A stretch of DNA of 64,000 nucleotides from Achromobacter sp. Bel (GTDB lineage: Bacteria; Pseudomonadota; Gammaproteobacteria; Burkholderiales; Burkholderiaceae_B): contig NZ_JABBJN010000034.1 in assembly GCF_012928505.1 (NCBI RefSeq), positions 1-64,000 on the forward strand, given 5' to 3'. Under the pieces are notes generated by a model. That model worked only from the letters and a program-made list of their open reading frames with translations, searched no databases and was not told where the DNA came from. The position numbers and the translations under genes were made by a program. This document shows positions 8,248-16,448 of the stretch, piece after piece (position 1 is the stretch's first letter; every line of letters begins with the position of its first letter).

Positions 8248-9438
8248 ATGACTCAATCGACTCCTTTCATGATTGCCCCCGGCGGCTGGCTGGGCCTTTT
8301 GGGCGGCGGCCAACTGGGCCGCATGTTCTGCCACGCGGCGCAAAGCCTCGGCTACAAGGTCGCCGTGCTGGATCCGGCCGACGAATGCCCTGCCGGCATG
8401 GTGGCCGACCTGCACATCCAGGCCGCCTACGATGACGAAGCCGGCCTGGCCCGGTTGGCCCAGACCTGTCAGGCCGTCACCACCGAATTCGAAAACGTCC
8501 CCGCCGACAGCCTGCGCACGCTTGCGACGCGCTGCCGCGTAAGCCCGGCCGCGGACGCCGTGGCTATCGTGCAGGACCGTATCACCGAAAAGACGTTCAT
8601 CGCCTCGCAAGGCATTCCCGTTGCGCCGCACGCCGCCATCCGCACCGAAGCGGACCTGCGCGCCGCGCCCGACGCCTTGTTCCCCGGCATCCTGAAGGTC
8701 GCCCGCCTGGGCTACGACGGCAAGGGCCAAGCCCGCATCGATACGCGTGAAGCGGCGCTGGCCGCCTTCGCCGACTTCGGCGGCGTGGCCTGCGTGCTGG
8801 AAGCGCTGATGCCGCTGGACTACGAGATTTCCGTTGTGATCGCACGCGGTTTCGACGGCGCCTCCGTGGTATTTCCGGTGGCGCGCAACGTGCACCGCGA
8901 CGGCATCCTGGCGGTGTCCACCGCAGCGCCGGTGCAGCTGGACGCGGCCCACGCCGAACGCCAGGCCCGCGCGACCGAGGCTGCGCAGTCGATCGCGCAA
9001 GGCCTGGGCTACCACGGCGTGCTGTGCGTGGAGTTCTTCGTCCTGAAGGACGGCAGCTTGATCGTCAACGAGATCGCGCCGCGCCCGCACAACAGCGGCC
9101 ACTACACGATGAACGCCTGCGTCACGAGCCAGTTCGAGCAGCAGGCGCGCGCCATGGCCGGCCTGCCGCTGGGCAGCGCCTCGCTGCTGGCGCCCGCCGT
9201 TATGCTCAATATCCTGGGCGACATCTGGTATGCGTCGTCGACCGCGACGACGCAGCGCGAACCCGACTGGGCCGCCGCGCTGTCCGTGCCGACGGCCAAG
9301 CTGCACCTGTACGGCAAGCGGGAAGCGCGCCGTGGCCGCAAGATGGGCCACATCACCATCGTGGCGCCCACCCTGGACCAGGCCCGTGCCGACGCCGCCC
9401 GCGTGGCTGCCGCGCTGGGCATGCAAGCCCCCGAGTAA
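8248..9438 (+). CDS. purK: N5-carboxyaminoimidazole ribonucleotide synthase
   Basis: Encodes 396 residues of an ATP-grasp enzyme that carboxylates AIR with bicarbonate and ATP. The N-terminal LGGGQLGRM loop, TTEFENVP, GILKVARLGYDGKGQ (ATP grasp) and IVNEIAPRPHNSGHYT (metal and phosphate ligands) are all present. It starts 5 nt after purE and ends 14 nt before the Sua5-like gene, so purE-purK-Sua5 is probably one transcript. It supplies the substrate of PurE. Confidence 0.97.
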   Translation: MTQSTPFMIAPGGWLGLLGGGQLGRMFCHAAQSLGYKVAVLDPADECPAGMVADLHIQAAYDDEAGLARLAQTCQAVTTEFENVPADSLRTLATRCRVSPAADAVAIVQDRITEKTFIASQGIPVAPHAAIRTEADLRAAPDALFPGILKVARLGYDGKGQARIDTREAALAAFADFGGVACVLEALMPLDYEISVVIARGFDGASVVFPVARNVHRDGILAVSTAAPVQLDAAHAERQARATEAAQSIAQGLGYHGVLCVEFFVLKDGSLIVNEIAPRPHNSGHYTMNACVTSQFEQQARAMAGLPLGSASLLAPAVMLNILGDIWYASSTATTQREPDWAAALSVPTAKLHLYGKREARRGRKMGHITIVAPTLDQARADAARVAAALGMQAPE

Positions 9439-9452
9439 GCCGCGACGATCCG

Positions 9453-10514
9453 ATGCCTTCCTTGCCCCCGCATGAATCCGCCAGCGCCGCGGAGATCGCC
9501 CACGCCGCGCAACGCCTGCTGGATGGCGAGCTGGCCGCTTTTCCCACCGAGACCGTCTACGGCCTGGGAGCGGACGCGGAAAGCCCGCAAGCGGTAGCGA
9601 AGATCTATGCGGCCAAGGGCCGGCCGTCGAATCATCCTGTCATTGTGCACATCGCGCCGCAAGGCGACGTGTCGTACTGGGCGGCCGAGGTGCCGCCCGA
9701 GGCGCGCCTGCTGATCGACGCGTTCTGGCCCGGGCCGCTGACGCTGATCCTCAAGCGCGCGCCGCACATCGTGGACACGGTCAGCGGGGGACAGGACAGC
9801 ATCGGCATCCGCTGTCCCTCGCATCCCGTGGCGCAGGCGCTGCTGGCCGCGTTCGCCGCGGGCAAGCCGAACGGGCAGGGCGGCGTGGCCGCGCCGTCGG
9901 CCAACAAGTTCGGCCAGGTATCGCCCACGCGCGCCGAGCACGTGCGCCATGAATTCCCCGAAGCCGTCGCGGCCGGCATGCCCGTGCTGGAGGGCGGCGC
10001 ATCGGAAGTCGGCATCGAATCCACCATTCTGGACCTGTCGCGCCTGGACCGCGGCGCCGGCCCCGTGCTGCTGCGTCCCGGCCATATCAGCGCCGCGCAG
10101 ATCGAAGCGGTGCTGGGCGTGCAGGTGTTCGCACCGGACGCCGCCGCGCCGCGGGCTTCAGGCACGCTGAAAGCGCACTACGCGCCGCGCACGCCGCTGG
10201 AGCTGGCGTCGGACGCGCGCTTGCAGGACGTGGCGCTGGGCCGCAACCTGCCGGAAGGCAGGGTGGTGGTGGTGGCGTATGGCGATGCGCCCACGGCGTT
10301 GGATGCGCGTTTGCAGTGGCATCCCGTGCCCGCGGACCCGGCGCGGTATGCACAGGCCCTGTATGGCCTGCTGCGCGACCTGGACAAGCAGGGCTATGCG
10401 CGCATCATCGTGCAGGCGCCCCCGGCCACCGACGAATGGCAAGCGGTCAACGACCGCATCGGCCGCGCCGCCGCCGCGTTCACGCTGGATACGACGGACC
10501 TGCAAAGTCCGTAA
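9453..10514 (+). CDS. L-threonylcarbamoyladenylate synthase, Sua5 type
   Basis: Encodes 353 residues. The enzyme makes threonylcarbamoyl-AMP from threonine, bicarbonate and ATP for the t6A37 modification of ANN-decoding tRNAs. The N-terminal YrdC domain shows FPTETVYGLGADA, KIYAAKGRPSNHP and the SANKFGQVSPT segment. After it, SGTLKAHYAPRTPLEL marks the linker into the C-terminal Sua5 domain, so this is the two-domain Sua5 form rather than the short TsaC. The ATG lies 14 nt after the purK stop. The gene ends 54 nt before the convergent IclR gene. Confidence 0.92.
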   Translation: MPSLPPHESASAAEIAHAAQRLLDGELAAFPTETVYGLGADAESPQAVAKIYAAKGRPSNHPVIVHIAPQGDVSYWAAEVPPEARLLIDAFWPGPLTLILKRAPHIVDTVSGGQDSIGIRCPSHPVAQALLAAFAAGKPNGQGGVAAPSANKFGQVSPTRAEHVRHEFPEAVAAGMPVLEGGASEVGIESTILDLSRLDRGAGPVLLRPGHISAAQIEAVLGVQVFAPDAAAPRASGTLKAHYAPRTPLELASDARLQDVALGRNLPEGRVVVVAYGDAPTALDARLQWHPVPADPARYAQALYGLLRDLDKQGYARIIVQAPPATDEWQAVNDRIGRAAAAFTLDTTDLQSP

Positions 10515-10568
10515 AGCCCAGGAGTGGCGGGGGCTTCATGCCGGATCTCGCCATCGTACACATCGCTT

Positions 10569-11396
10569 TTACGCGACCAGGAACTCCCCGATTCTCTCCA
10601 CGGCCTGCCGCAAGGGCGGCAGGAACTCGTCCGTCAGGCGGTTCAGCGGCACCCGCGCCGCTTTGACACTGACGTTCACGGCGCCGCAGGCCTTGCCGCT
10701 GGCCGAGCGCACGGGAACCGAGATCGCGCGCACGTTCAATTCCAGTTCCTGGTCGACCACCGCGTAGCCTTGCTCGCGGATGCGCGCCAGCTCGGCGCGC
10801 AGTTTCGTTTCAGTGGTGAGCGTGAATTCCGTATAGGGCTGCAGGTCGACGGTGGCGAAATAGCGCGCCAGCGCGGGCTCGGGCAGTTGCGCCAGCAGCA
10901 CGCGCCCGATCGACGTGCAATACGCCGGCAAGCGGCTGCCCAGCCCCATGGAGGTGGCCAGCAGGCGGTTCACTTCGGAGCGCGCCAGGTACAGCATCTC
11001 GTGGCCTTCCATGATGGCCAGCGCACAGGTTTCGTTGACGGTGGCGCTCAGTTCTTCCAGCACCGGCTGCGCCAGCGAGACGAACGGCGTGGATGAAAAA
11101 TACGCGTAGCCCAGGCCCAGGATGCGCGGCGTCAGCACATACAGCCGGCCATGCTGTTCGGCGATGCCCAGCAGGATCAACGTGTGCAGGCAACGTTGCA
11201 CGACGGCGCGCGGTAGCGCGGCGCGGCGGCTCAGCTCCGCCGCAGTCTGCGGATGGCGGCGCGTGCCGAACGCGCGGATCACATGCAGCCCGCGCGCAAG
11301 CGTCAGCATGTAGTCCGGGTCGCCGCGCAACTGGTCGGGGTGGTCTTCCGCCGCAAGCGGGGCGGCGTAGCCGGGCGGGGGAAGATTGGGCGGCAT
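10569..11396 (-). CDS. IclR-family transcription regulator of the CoA-transferase genes
   Basis: Encodes 275 residues: an N-terminal winged helix (about 25-90, AELSRRAALPRAVVQRCLHTL as recognition region) and a C-terminal effector domain containing SRLPAYCTSIGRVLLA and the INVSV-type segment (VNVSVKAARV). Overall pattern is close to PcaR/PcaU/PobR regulators, which act on protocatechuate and beta-ketoadipate genes. The ATG overlaps the upstream CoA-transferase stop by one base (TGATG), so translation is coupled and the regulator is the last gene of the operon it probably controls. No operator could be assigned with confidence. Confidence 0.88.
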   Translation of the reverse strand: MPPNLPPPGYAAPLAAEDHPDQLRGDPDYMLTLARGLHVIRAFGTRRHPQTAAELSRRAALPRAVVQRCLHTLILLGIAEQHGRLYVLTPRILGLGYAYFSSTPFVSLAQPVLEELSATVNETCALAIMEGHEMLYLARSEVNRLLATSMGLGSRLPAYCTSIGRVLLAQLPEPALARYFATVDLQPYTEFTLTTETKLRAELARIREQGYAVVDQELELNVRAISVPVRSASGKACGAVNVSVKAARVPLNRLTDEFLPPLRQAVERIGEFLVA

Positions 11397-12034
11397 CAGC
11401 CTGCGCGCAGTGGCGCGCCGGTGCGCGCTTGCAGTTCGTTCAGAGTCATGCCGTCGATCATATCCCGAACCACCAGGCCGTCCGGCGTGACGTCGATGAC
11501 GGCAAGGTCCGTGTAGATGCGGTCGACCACGCCGGCGCCTGTCAGCGGATACGTGCAGCGTTCGACGATCTTTGGATCGCCGTTCTTGCTGTTGTGCTCC
11601 ATCATGATGAATACGCTGCGCGCGCCGACGGCCAGGTCCATCGCGCCGCCGACGGCCGGCGCTTCGCCCGGCTTGGCCAGCGACCAGTTGGCCAGATCGC
11701 CGTTGGCCGCGACCTGCATGCCGCCCATGACGCAGATGTCCAGATGGCCGCCGCGCATCATCGCGAACGAATCCGCGTGGTGGAAGTACGAACCGCCTTC
11801 CAGCAGCGTCACCGGCTGCTTGCCGGCGTTGATCAGGTCCAGGTTGACGGCGTCTTCAGCGGGTGGCGGGCCCATGCCCAGGATGCCGTTTTCGCTGTGC
11901 AGCACGATCTCGCGGCCGGGCGGAAGATGGGCCGCCACCAGCACCGGCATGCCGATGCCCAGGTTGACGTAGCTGCCGTCGGGGATGTCCAGGGCCAGGC
12001 GGCGTGCCATGGCTTCGCGGGTGAGGGGGCGCAT
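11396..12034 (-). CDS. 3-oxoacid CoA-transferase subunit B (PcaJ-like)
   Basis: Encodes 212 residues of the beta subunit of a family I CoA transferase. The catalytic Glu sits in the HSENGILGMGP motif (about residue 48). GIGMPVLVA near the N-terminus and GGAMDLAVGA are also typical. With subunit A just upstream it would move CoA from succinyl-CoA to a 3-oxoacid, most likely 3-oxoadipate (pcaIJ), given the PcaR-like regulator next to it; acetoacetate is the alternative (scoAB). No other pca gene is in the window, so the substrate stays open. Gap to subunit A is 9 nt. Confidence 0.9.
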   Translation of the reverse strand: MRPLTREAMARRLALDIPDGSYVNLGIGMPVLVAAHLPPGREIVLHSENGILGMGPPPAEDAVNLDLINAGKQPVTLLEGGSYFHHADSFAMMRGGHLDICVMGGMQVAANGDLANWSLAKPGEAPAVGGAMDLAVGARSVFIMMEHNSKNGDPKIVERCTYPLTGAGVVDRIYTDLAVIDVTPDGLVVRDMIDGMTLNELQARTGAPLRAG

Positions 12035-12043
12035 AAGATTCCT

Positions 12044-12724
12044 TCAGCTGGAAAAGGCGGCGTTGGCCACCTCGGTGACGCGCGCGACGAAGATGCCCGG
12101 CGTCACCACGGCTTCGGGCGAGAGGTCGCCCAGTTCGGCCTTGGCGCGCACTTGCACGATGGTGGTCTTGGCCGCCATGCACATGATGGGCCCGAAGTTG
12201 CGCGCGCTCTTGTGATAGGTCAGGTTGCCCCAGCGGTCTCCCTGATCGGCCTTGACCAGCGCAAAGTCGCCATGCAGCGGCTTTTCGAACACATGGCCGC
12301 GGCCGTCGATGATGCGGGTCTCTTTGCCCTGGGCCAGTTCGGTGCCGTAGGCGGTGGGCGTGAAGAAGCCGCCCAGACCGGCGCCGGCCGCGCGCAACCG
12401 TTCCGCGATGGTGCCTTGCGGCACGCATTCCAGTTCGATGCCGCCGCGGCGGTACAGGTCGTCGAAGACCCAGGAATGCGACGCCTTGGGAAACGAGCAG
12501 ATCACTTTACGCACGCGACCCGCCTTGATCAGCGCGGCCAGGCCGGTTTCATGGTTGCCGGCATTGTTGCTGACCACGGTCAGTTCGCGCGCGCCTTGAT
12601 CGATCAGCGCGTGGATCAGTTCGGTGGGCATGCCGGCGCCGCCGAAGCCGCTGATCAGCACCGTGGCGCCGTCGTGGATGTCCGAGACCGCAGCCTCGGG
12701 GGTGTCGATGAACTTGTTGATCAT
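12044..12724 (-). CDS. 3-oxoacid CoA-transferase subunit A (PcaI-like)
   Basis: Encodes 226 residues. The alpha subunit carries the oxyanion and CoA-binding part: SGFGGAGMPTELI near residue 30, VVSNNAGNHETGL, and GFFTPTAYGTELAQGKE. I start at ATG 12724 (MINKF), with GGAG about 8 nt upstream, rather than at codons further up. It forms the heteromer with the subunit B encoded 9 nt downstream. The Bug-type binding protein gene ends 52 nt upstream, so all four genes from 13829 to 10569 can be one transcript linking uptake with CoA activation. Confidence 0.9.
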   Translation of the reverse strand: MINKFIDTPEAAVSDIHDGATVLISGFGGAGMPTELIHALIDQGARELTVVSNNAGNHETGLAALIKAGRVRKVICSFPKASHSWVFDDLYRRGGIELECVPQGTIAERLRAAGAGLGGFFTPTAYGTELAQGKETRIIDGRGHVFEKPLHGDFALVKADQGDRWGNLTYHKSARNFGPIMCMAAKTTIVQVRAKAELGDLSPEAVVTPGIFVARVTEVANAAFSS

Positions 12725-12776
12725 GATGGGACTCCGATCGGGCCAGGCGTGGCGCAGTGCCACGCCCGATCCGCGT

Positions 12777-13829
12777 TCAATTCACGGTGATGCCGGCCTG
12801 CTTGATGATTTCGGCATAACGCGCCGAATCGGTCTTCATCAGGTCCGTGAACTGCGCCGTGGTGCCGCTGACGGGCAGGAAGCCCGCGTCCACGAATTTT
12901 TGCTTTACATCGGGCTCCTTGACGATCTCGGCGATCTCGCGCGCCATGCGTTCGATGATCGGCTTGGGGGTGCCGGCCGGCGCCATCAGCCCCGCCCAGG
13001 AACCCGTCACGAAGCCGGGCATGCCCGCCTCTTCCATCGTGGGGATGTCGGGTTCGGTGGGCCAACGTTCCTTGCCCGTGAACGCCAGCGCCTTCAGTCG
13101 GTTCTGCTTGACGTATTGCATCGGCACCAGGATCGGGTCGAACACCATGGACACGCGCCCGCCCAGCAGATCGGTCAGGATGGGGGCGCTGCCCTTGTAG
13201 GCCACGTGCGTCATCGTGAGCTTGTTCTGCAGCGCGAAGTCGGCGCCCGTCAGGTGCGCGCTGGAGCCGTTGCCGCTAGAGGCATAAGTCAGCTTGTCCG
13301 GGTTCTTGCGGCCATAGGCGACCAGGTCGGCCACGGTCTTGACCGGCAGGTCTTGCGCCACGAACAGGAACAGGGGCAGGTCGGCCATCTGCACCACCGG
13401 CGTCAGGTCGGCCGGGGCGTAGGTCAGCTTGTACAGGTGGAAGTTGATGATGTAGGCGGGCAGGATCGACAGGAAGGTATAGCCGTCCGCATCTGCCTTG
13501 GCCGCGATGGCCGAGCCGACGCTGCTGTTGGCCCCCGGCCTGTTTTCGACGATGATCGTTTGCTTCAGGCGCGGCCCCAGTTTTTCCATCACGATACGGG
13601 TCACGATATCGGTGGAGCCGCCCGGCGTGTAGGGCACGATGATCTTGATGGGCTTGCTGGGCCAGTCGTCCGCGGCCTGGGCCAGTCCGGTACTCAGGCC
13701 CGCCGCGGCCAGCGCGGACAACAACAGGGTCTTCAGGGCGATACGGCGGGGCGCTGCGGCGTGACGAAGCGCTGCGGCGTGACGAAGCGCTGCGGCGCGG
13801 CGGGGCTGCGATTTTCTTGCTTGTGCCAT
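12777..13829 (-). CDS. Bug-type periplasmic binding protein (TTT family)
   Basis: Encodes 350 residues of the tripartite-tricarboxylate transporter receptor family. The mature part begins DDWPSKPIKIIVPYTPGG and has the usual ENRPGANSSVGS, YASSGNGSSAHL and YKGSAPILTDLLGG segments. The ATG at 13829 follows a strong GGAGGAG. The signal peptide is odd: an n-region of about 32 residues with a repeated Leu-Arg-His-Ala-Ala-Ala unit precedes the hydrophobic core (TLLLSALAAAGLS). The membrane partners TctA and TctB are not in the window, as is common for Bug proteins. It heads the operon with the CoA-transferase genes and probably binds the acid those enzymes process. Confidence 0.88.
   Translation of the reverse strand: MAQARKSQPRRAAALRHAAALRHAAAPRRIALKTLLLSALAAAGLSTGLAQAADDWPSKPIKIIVPYTPGGSTDIVTRIVMEKLGPRLKQTIIVENRPGANSSVGSAIAAKADADGYTFLSILPAYIINFHLYKLTYAPADLTPVVQMADLPLFLFVAQDLPVKTVADLVAYGRKNPDKLTYASSGNGSSAHLTGADFALQNKLTMTHVAYKGSAPILTDLLGGRVSMVFDPILVPMQYVKQNRLKALAFTGKERWPTEPDIPTMEEAGMPGFVTGSWAGLMAPAGTPKPIIERMAREIAEIVKEPDVKQKFVDAGFLPVSGTTAQFTDLMKTDSARYAEIIKQAGITVN
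13751..13798. repeat. 18-bp tandem repeat inside the Bug signal peptide
   Basis: The unit GCGCTGCGGCGTGACGAA occurs at 13751-13768 and again identically at 13769-13786, followed by a partial third copy (12 matching bases). Because 18 is a multiple of 3 it adds six residues per copy to the signal-peptide n-region without shifting frame. Confidence 0.9.
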
Positions 13830-14183
13830 GGATTGGTCTCCTCCATGAATCGGCCGAGTATCGATGCGCGTCCGGGGATTTTTGTTGTGACGCGATCGGC
13901 TTTTTTGTTGCAACGCCGATGCCGCTGAGCGGACACCGGCGCAAAAAAAAGTATGGCATGCAAGCCCTGCGCGGGTGGCTTGAGAGGGCGGGATAAAGTT
14001 CGATCACCGGACAAATTTGATAGGGGCGACGGTGGGCAGTCCCCCGGGTTTCCTCTAGGCCCGATCGCGTTGTTCACGCAGTGGACATGGCGTAATCTGG
14101 CGGCCGGCCCGATAACGCTGGGCTCGGTTTCAGCCGGGACGGCTTACAAGGCTGCCCGGGCATCTATCTCAGGAGAGGCAACA
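13830..14183. other. Divergent intergenic region, two promoters expected
   Basis: This 354-base stretch separates the leftward Bug/CoA-transferase operon from the rightward amino-acid binding protein gene and has no gene I can support. It contains the 8-bp palindrome GTTGCAAC at 13907-13914, flanked by the inverted arms ATCGGC (13895-13900) and GCCGAT (13915-13920). This could be an operator for the IclR regulator at 10569, but the arms are short and could be chance. The ribosome binding sites of both flanking genes lie at its ends. Confidence 0.5.
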
Positions 14184-15206
14184 ATGAAGCGGTCCATCTT
14201 GTTTGCAGCCGGCGCGCTCGCCCTGGCTTGCGCGTCCCAGGCGGCGGTCGCCGGCCCCACGCTGGATGCGGTGAAGAAAAAAGGGTTCGTGCAGTGCGGC
14301 CTGACCGACGGCGTCTCTGGCTTTTCCGCCACCAACAGCAAGGGGGAATGGGAAGGCATGGACGTGGATATCTGCCGCGCGGTCGCCGCGGCCGTATTCG
14401 GCGATTCGACCAAATTCAAGGGCACGGCGCTGTCGACCCAGCAACGCTTCACCGCGCTGCAATCGGGCGAAGTCGACGTGCTGCTGCGCACCGTCACGCT
14501 GACCCAGACGCGCGACACGTCGCTGGGCCTGTCCGCCGTCGCCGCCAGCTTCTATGACGGCCAGGGCATCCTGGTGAACAAGAAGCTGGGTGTCAAGAGC
14601 GCCAAGGAACTGAACGGCGCGACCGTCTGCGTGCAGCCGGGCACCACCACGGAACTGAACCTGGCCGACTGGTTCCGCGCCAACAAGATCGAATTCAAGC
14701 CGGTCGTGATCGACAAGGTGACCGAAGTCGTGCGCGCCTTCGAATCCGGCCGCTGCGACGCCTTCACCGACGATGCCTCGCAATTGGCCGCCGTGCGCGC
14801 CACGCAAGTCGCCAATCCGAATGACTACGAGATCCTGCCGGAACGCTTCTCGAAGGAACCGCTGGGCCCGATGGTGCGCCAGGGCGACGAGAACTGGCTG
14901 GGCATCGTGCGCTGGACCTTGTTCGCGCTGCTTGAGGCCGAGGAATACGGCATTACGCAGAAGAACGTGGACGAGATGCTCAAGAGCAACAACCCCAACG
15001 TGCTGCGCATCCTGGGCGTGACGCCTGGCGCCGGCAAGAATATGGGGCTGGACGAAAAGTGGGCCTACAACGCCATCAAGGCGGTCGGCAACTACAGCGA
15101 AGTGTTCGAGCGCAACGTTGGCAAGGACAGCAAGCTGGGTCTTCAACGCGGCACGAACGCGCTGTGGAACCAGGGCGGGGCCATGTACCCGTGGCCGATC
15201 CGCTGA
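14184..15206 (+). CDS. General L-amino-acid ABC transporter binding protein (AapJ/BztA-like)
   Basis: Encodes 340 residues. The signal peptide ends near AAVAG (residue 23). The mature protein starts with TLDAVKKKGFVQCGL, then has the family 3 binding pattern GEWEGMDVDICRAVAAAVFGD and the AapJ-type QPGTTTELNLADWF, ending NQGGAMYPWPIR. Such proteins bind a broad set of L-amino acids in the periplasm. AGGAG at 14171-14175 precedes the ATG. The AapQ, AapM and AapP partners are not next to it; a terminator follows directly. Either it uses permeases elsewhere or it is an orphan. Length is normal for AapJ. Confidence 0.9.
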   Translation: MKRSILFAAGALALACASQAAVAGPTLDAVKKKGFVQCGLTDGVSGFSATNSKGEWEGMDVDICRAVAAAVFGDSTKFKGTALSTQQRFTALQSGEVDVLLRTVTLTQTRDTSLGLSAVAASFYDGQGILVNKKLGVKSAKELNGATVCVQPGTTTELNLADWFRANKIEFKPVVIDKVTEVVRAFESGRCDAFTDDASQLAAVRATQVANPNDYEILPERFSKEPLGPMVRQGDENWLGIVRWTLFALLEAEEYGITQKNVDEMLKSNNPNVLRILGVTPGAGKNMGLDEKWAYNAIKAVGNYSEVFERNVGKDSKLGLQRGTNALWNQGGAMYPWPIR

Positions 15207-15225
15207 CGTCCGGCAGGCGGTGACG

Positions 15226-15258
15226 AAAAGGCGGCCCGCGATGCGGGGCGCCTTTTTT
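15226..15258 (+). terminator. Terminator after the AapJ-like gene
   Basis: An imperfect hairpin pairs AAAGGCGGCCCGC with GCGGGGCGCCTTT (one bulge pair) and runs into seven T residues, 20 nt after the stop. Confidence 0.8.
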
Positions 15259-15345
15259 TGCCTCTGCCTTATTTGCAATCGCCATGCGATATAAGCGAAC
15301 CGTAATGCGGTACGCTATGCGCTTTCCCTTTGCACGCCGCGTGCC

Positions 15346-16212
15346 ATGACCCTGACTCGACACCCCGAGGATTCCCCGTTGTTCGTTGCCGCGCTGGCGC
15401 GCGGCATTTCCCTGCTGCGGGCATTCAGCGAAGGTCAGCCGGCCATGACGTTGCCGGAGCTTGCGGACGTCACGGGCTTGAGCAAAAGCGCGGTGCAACG
15501 CTTCACGCATACGCTGTGGACGCTCGGTTACCTGCGCAAAGATCCGGTCAGCAAGAAGTTCTCGCTGGCGCCCTGGTCGCTGGAGCTGGGCATGAACTAT
15601 GTGCAGACCAGCCCGCTGGTGCTGGGCGGCAACCCGTTTTTGCACACATTGAACCGCAACTGCCAGGAAACCTGCAGCCTGGCGGAACCGGATGGGTTGG
15701 ATATGGTGTACGTGGCGCGTTTCGCCACCCACAAGGAAATGTTCGTGAACATGCCGGTGGGCATGCGCTTGCCCCTGTATTGCACGGCGGCTGGACGCGC
15801 CGTGCTGGCCAAGCTGGACCCGGACGTTGCGCGGGACCTGCTGGAACGCGGCGACCGCAAGCCTTATACGGCGAACACGATCACCACCATGGACGCCTTG
15901 TTGGCCGAACTGGATTTTGCCCGGCGCCACGGCTATGCGCGTTCCAATGGCGAGTTCTACCCCGGCGACATCACAGTCAGCGCGGCGGTCCTGGACGCCG
16001 GCGGCATCCCTTTGGGCGCCGTGAACGTGTCCGTCCCGTCAAGCCGATGGTCGTTTGAACAGGCGCAAGCCGTTTTCGGCCCGCAGGTGGTGGAAACCGC
16101 GCACGCGATCAGTGCATCGCGCACGTTGGGCCGTTCGCATCCGTTCTATCAGATGGAGCCGCCCGGCGGCGCCTTGCGCGGCGCCATGCCGCCGGCCGAC
16201 GCCGAAGCCTGA
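15346..16212 (+). CDS. IclR-family transcription regulator
   Basis: Encodes 288 residues. The winged helix covers about residues 12-75 (TLPELADVTGLSKSAVQRF) and the effector domain follows, with MRLPLYCTAAGRAVLA and LGAVNVSVPSSRW. It lies upstream of, and in the same direction as, the ureohydrolase-ABC operon starting at 16449, and probably controls it. A near-perfect dyad in the gap (16368-16390) is a candidate binding site. The C-terminal 25 residues are Pro/Gly/Ala-rich and likely flexible. The effector could be the ureohydrolase substrate, but that is inference. Confidence 0.88.
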   Translation: MTLTRHPEDSPLFVAALARGISLLRAFSEGQPAMTLPELADVTGLSKSAVQRFTHTLWTLGYLRKDPVSKKFSLAPWSLELGMNYVQTSPLVLGGNPFLHTLNRNCQETCSLAEPDGLDMVYVARFATHKEMFVNMPVGMRLPLYCTAAGRAVLAKLDPDVARDLLERGDRKPYTANTITTMDALLAELDFARRHGYARSNGEFYPGDITVSAAVLDAGGIPLGAVNVSVPSSRWSFEQAQAVFGPQVVETAHAISASRTLGRSHPFYQMEPPGGALRGAMPPADAEA

Positions 16213-16367
16213 CCGGACCGCATGCTGCATTGCGGTGCCGGCGACGCACCATGGCGGGGCGCTTGCGCGCCTATTGCTGACTAAATCACTCAACTAATTT
16301 TCTGACCTTAGGGGAAACTCCCTAATTGGCCGCCTGGGTTCTTACTTGCTAATCTATTTGCGACACG

Positions 16368-16390
16368 AACGTATCGCACAGCGATTCGTT
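16368..16390. promoter_or_regulatory. Dyad upstream of the ureohydrolase-ABC operon
   Basis: AACGTATCGC (16368-16377), spacer ACA, then GCGATTCGTT (16381-16390): the 10-bp arms match except at one position. It lies about 60 bp before the GTG start of the first operon gene. A second, weaker dyad TTAGGG-N6-CCCTAA is at 16308-16325. The first is a plausible operator for the IclR regulator ending at 16212. Confidence 0.5.
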
Positions 16391-16448
16391 TGAATCTAAA
16401 TAGAGTTTGAGCCGGCCATTGTCGGCCAGGCATGCCAGGAGCCGCGCT

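Noticed and set aside
7843-9426. 527-codon minus-strand frame opposite purE and purK
   Set aside because: Low-complexity His/Arg/Gly composition and no start signal; both plus-strand genes are clearly real.
11093-12790. 565-codon plus-strand frame opposite the IclR and CoA-transferase genes
   Set aside because: Antisense shadow; the minus-strand genes carry full family motifs and coupled overlaps.
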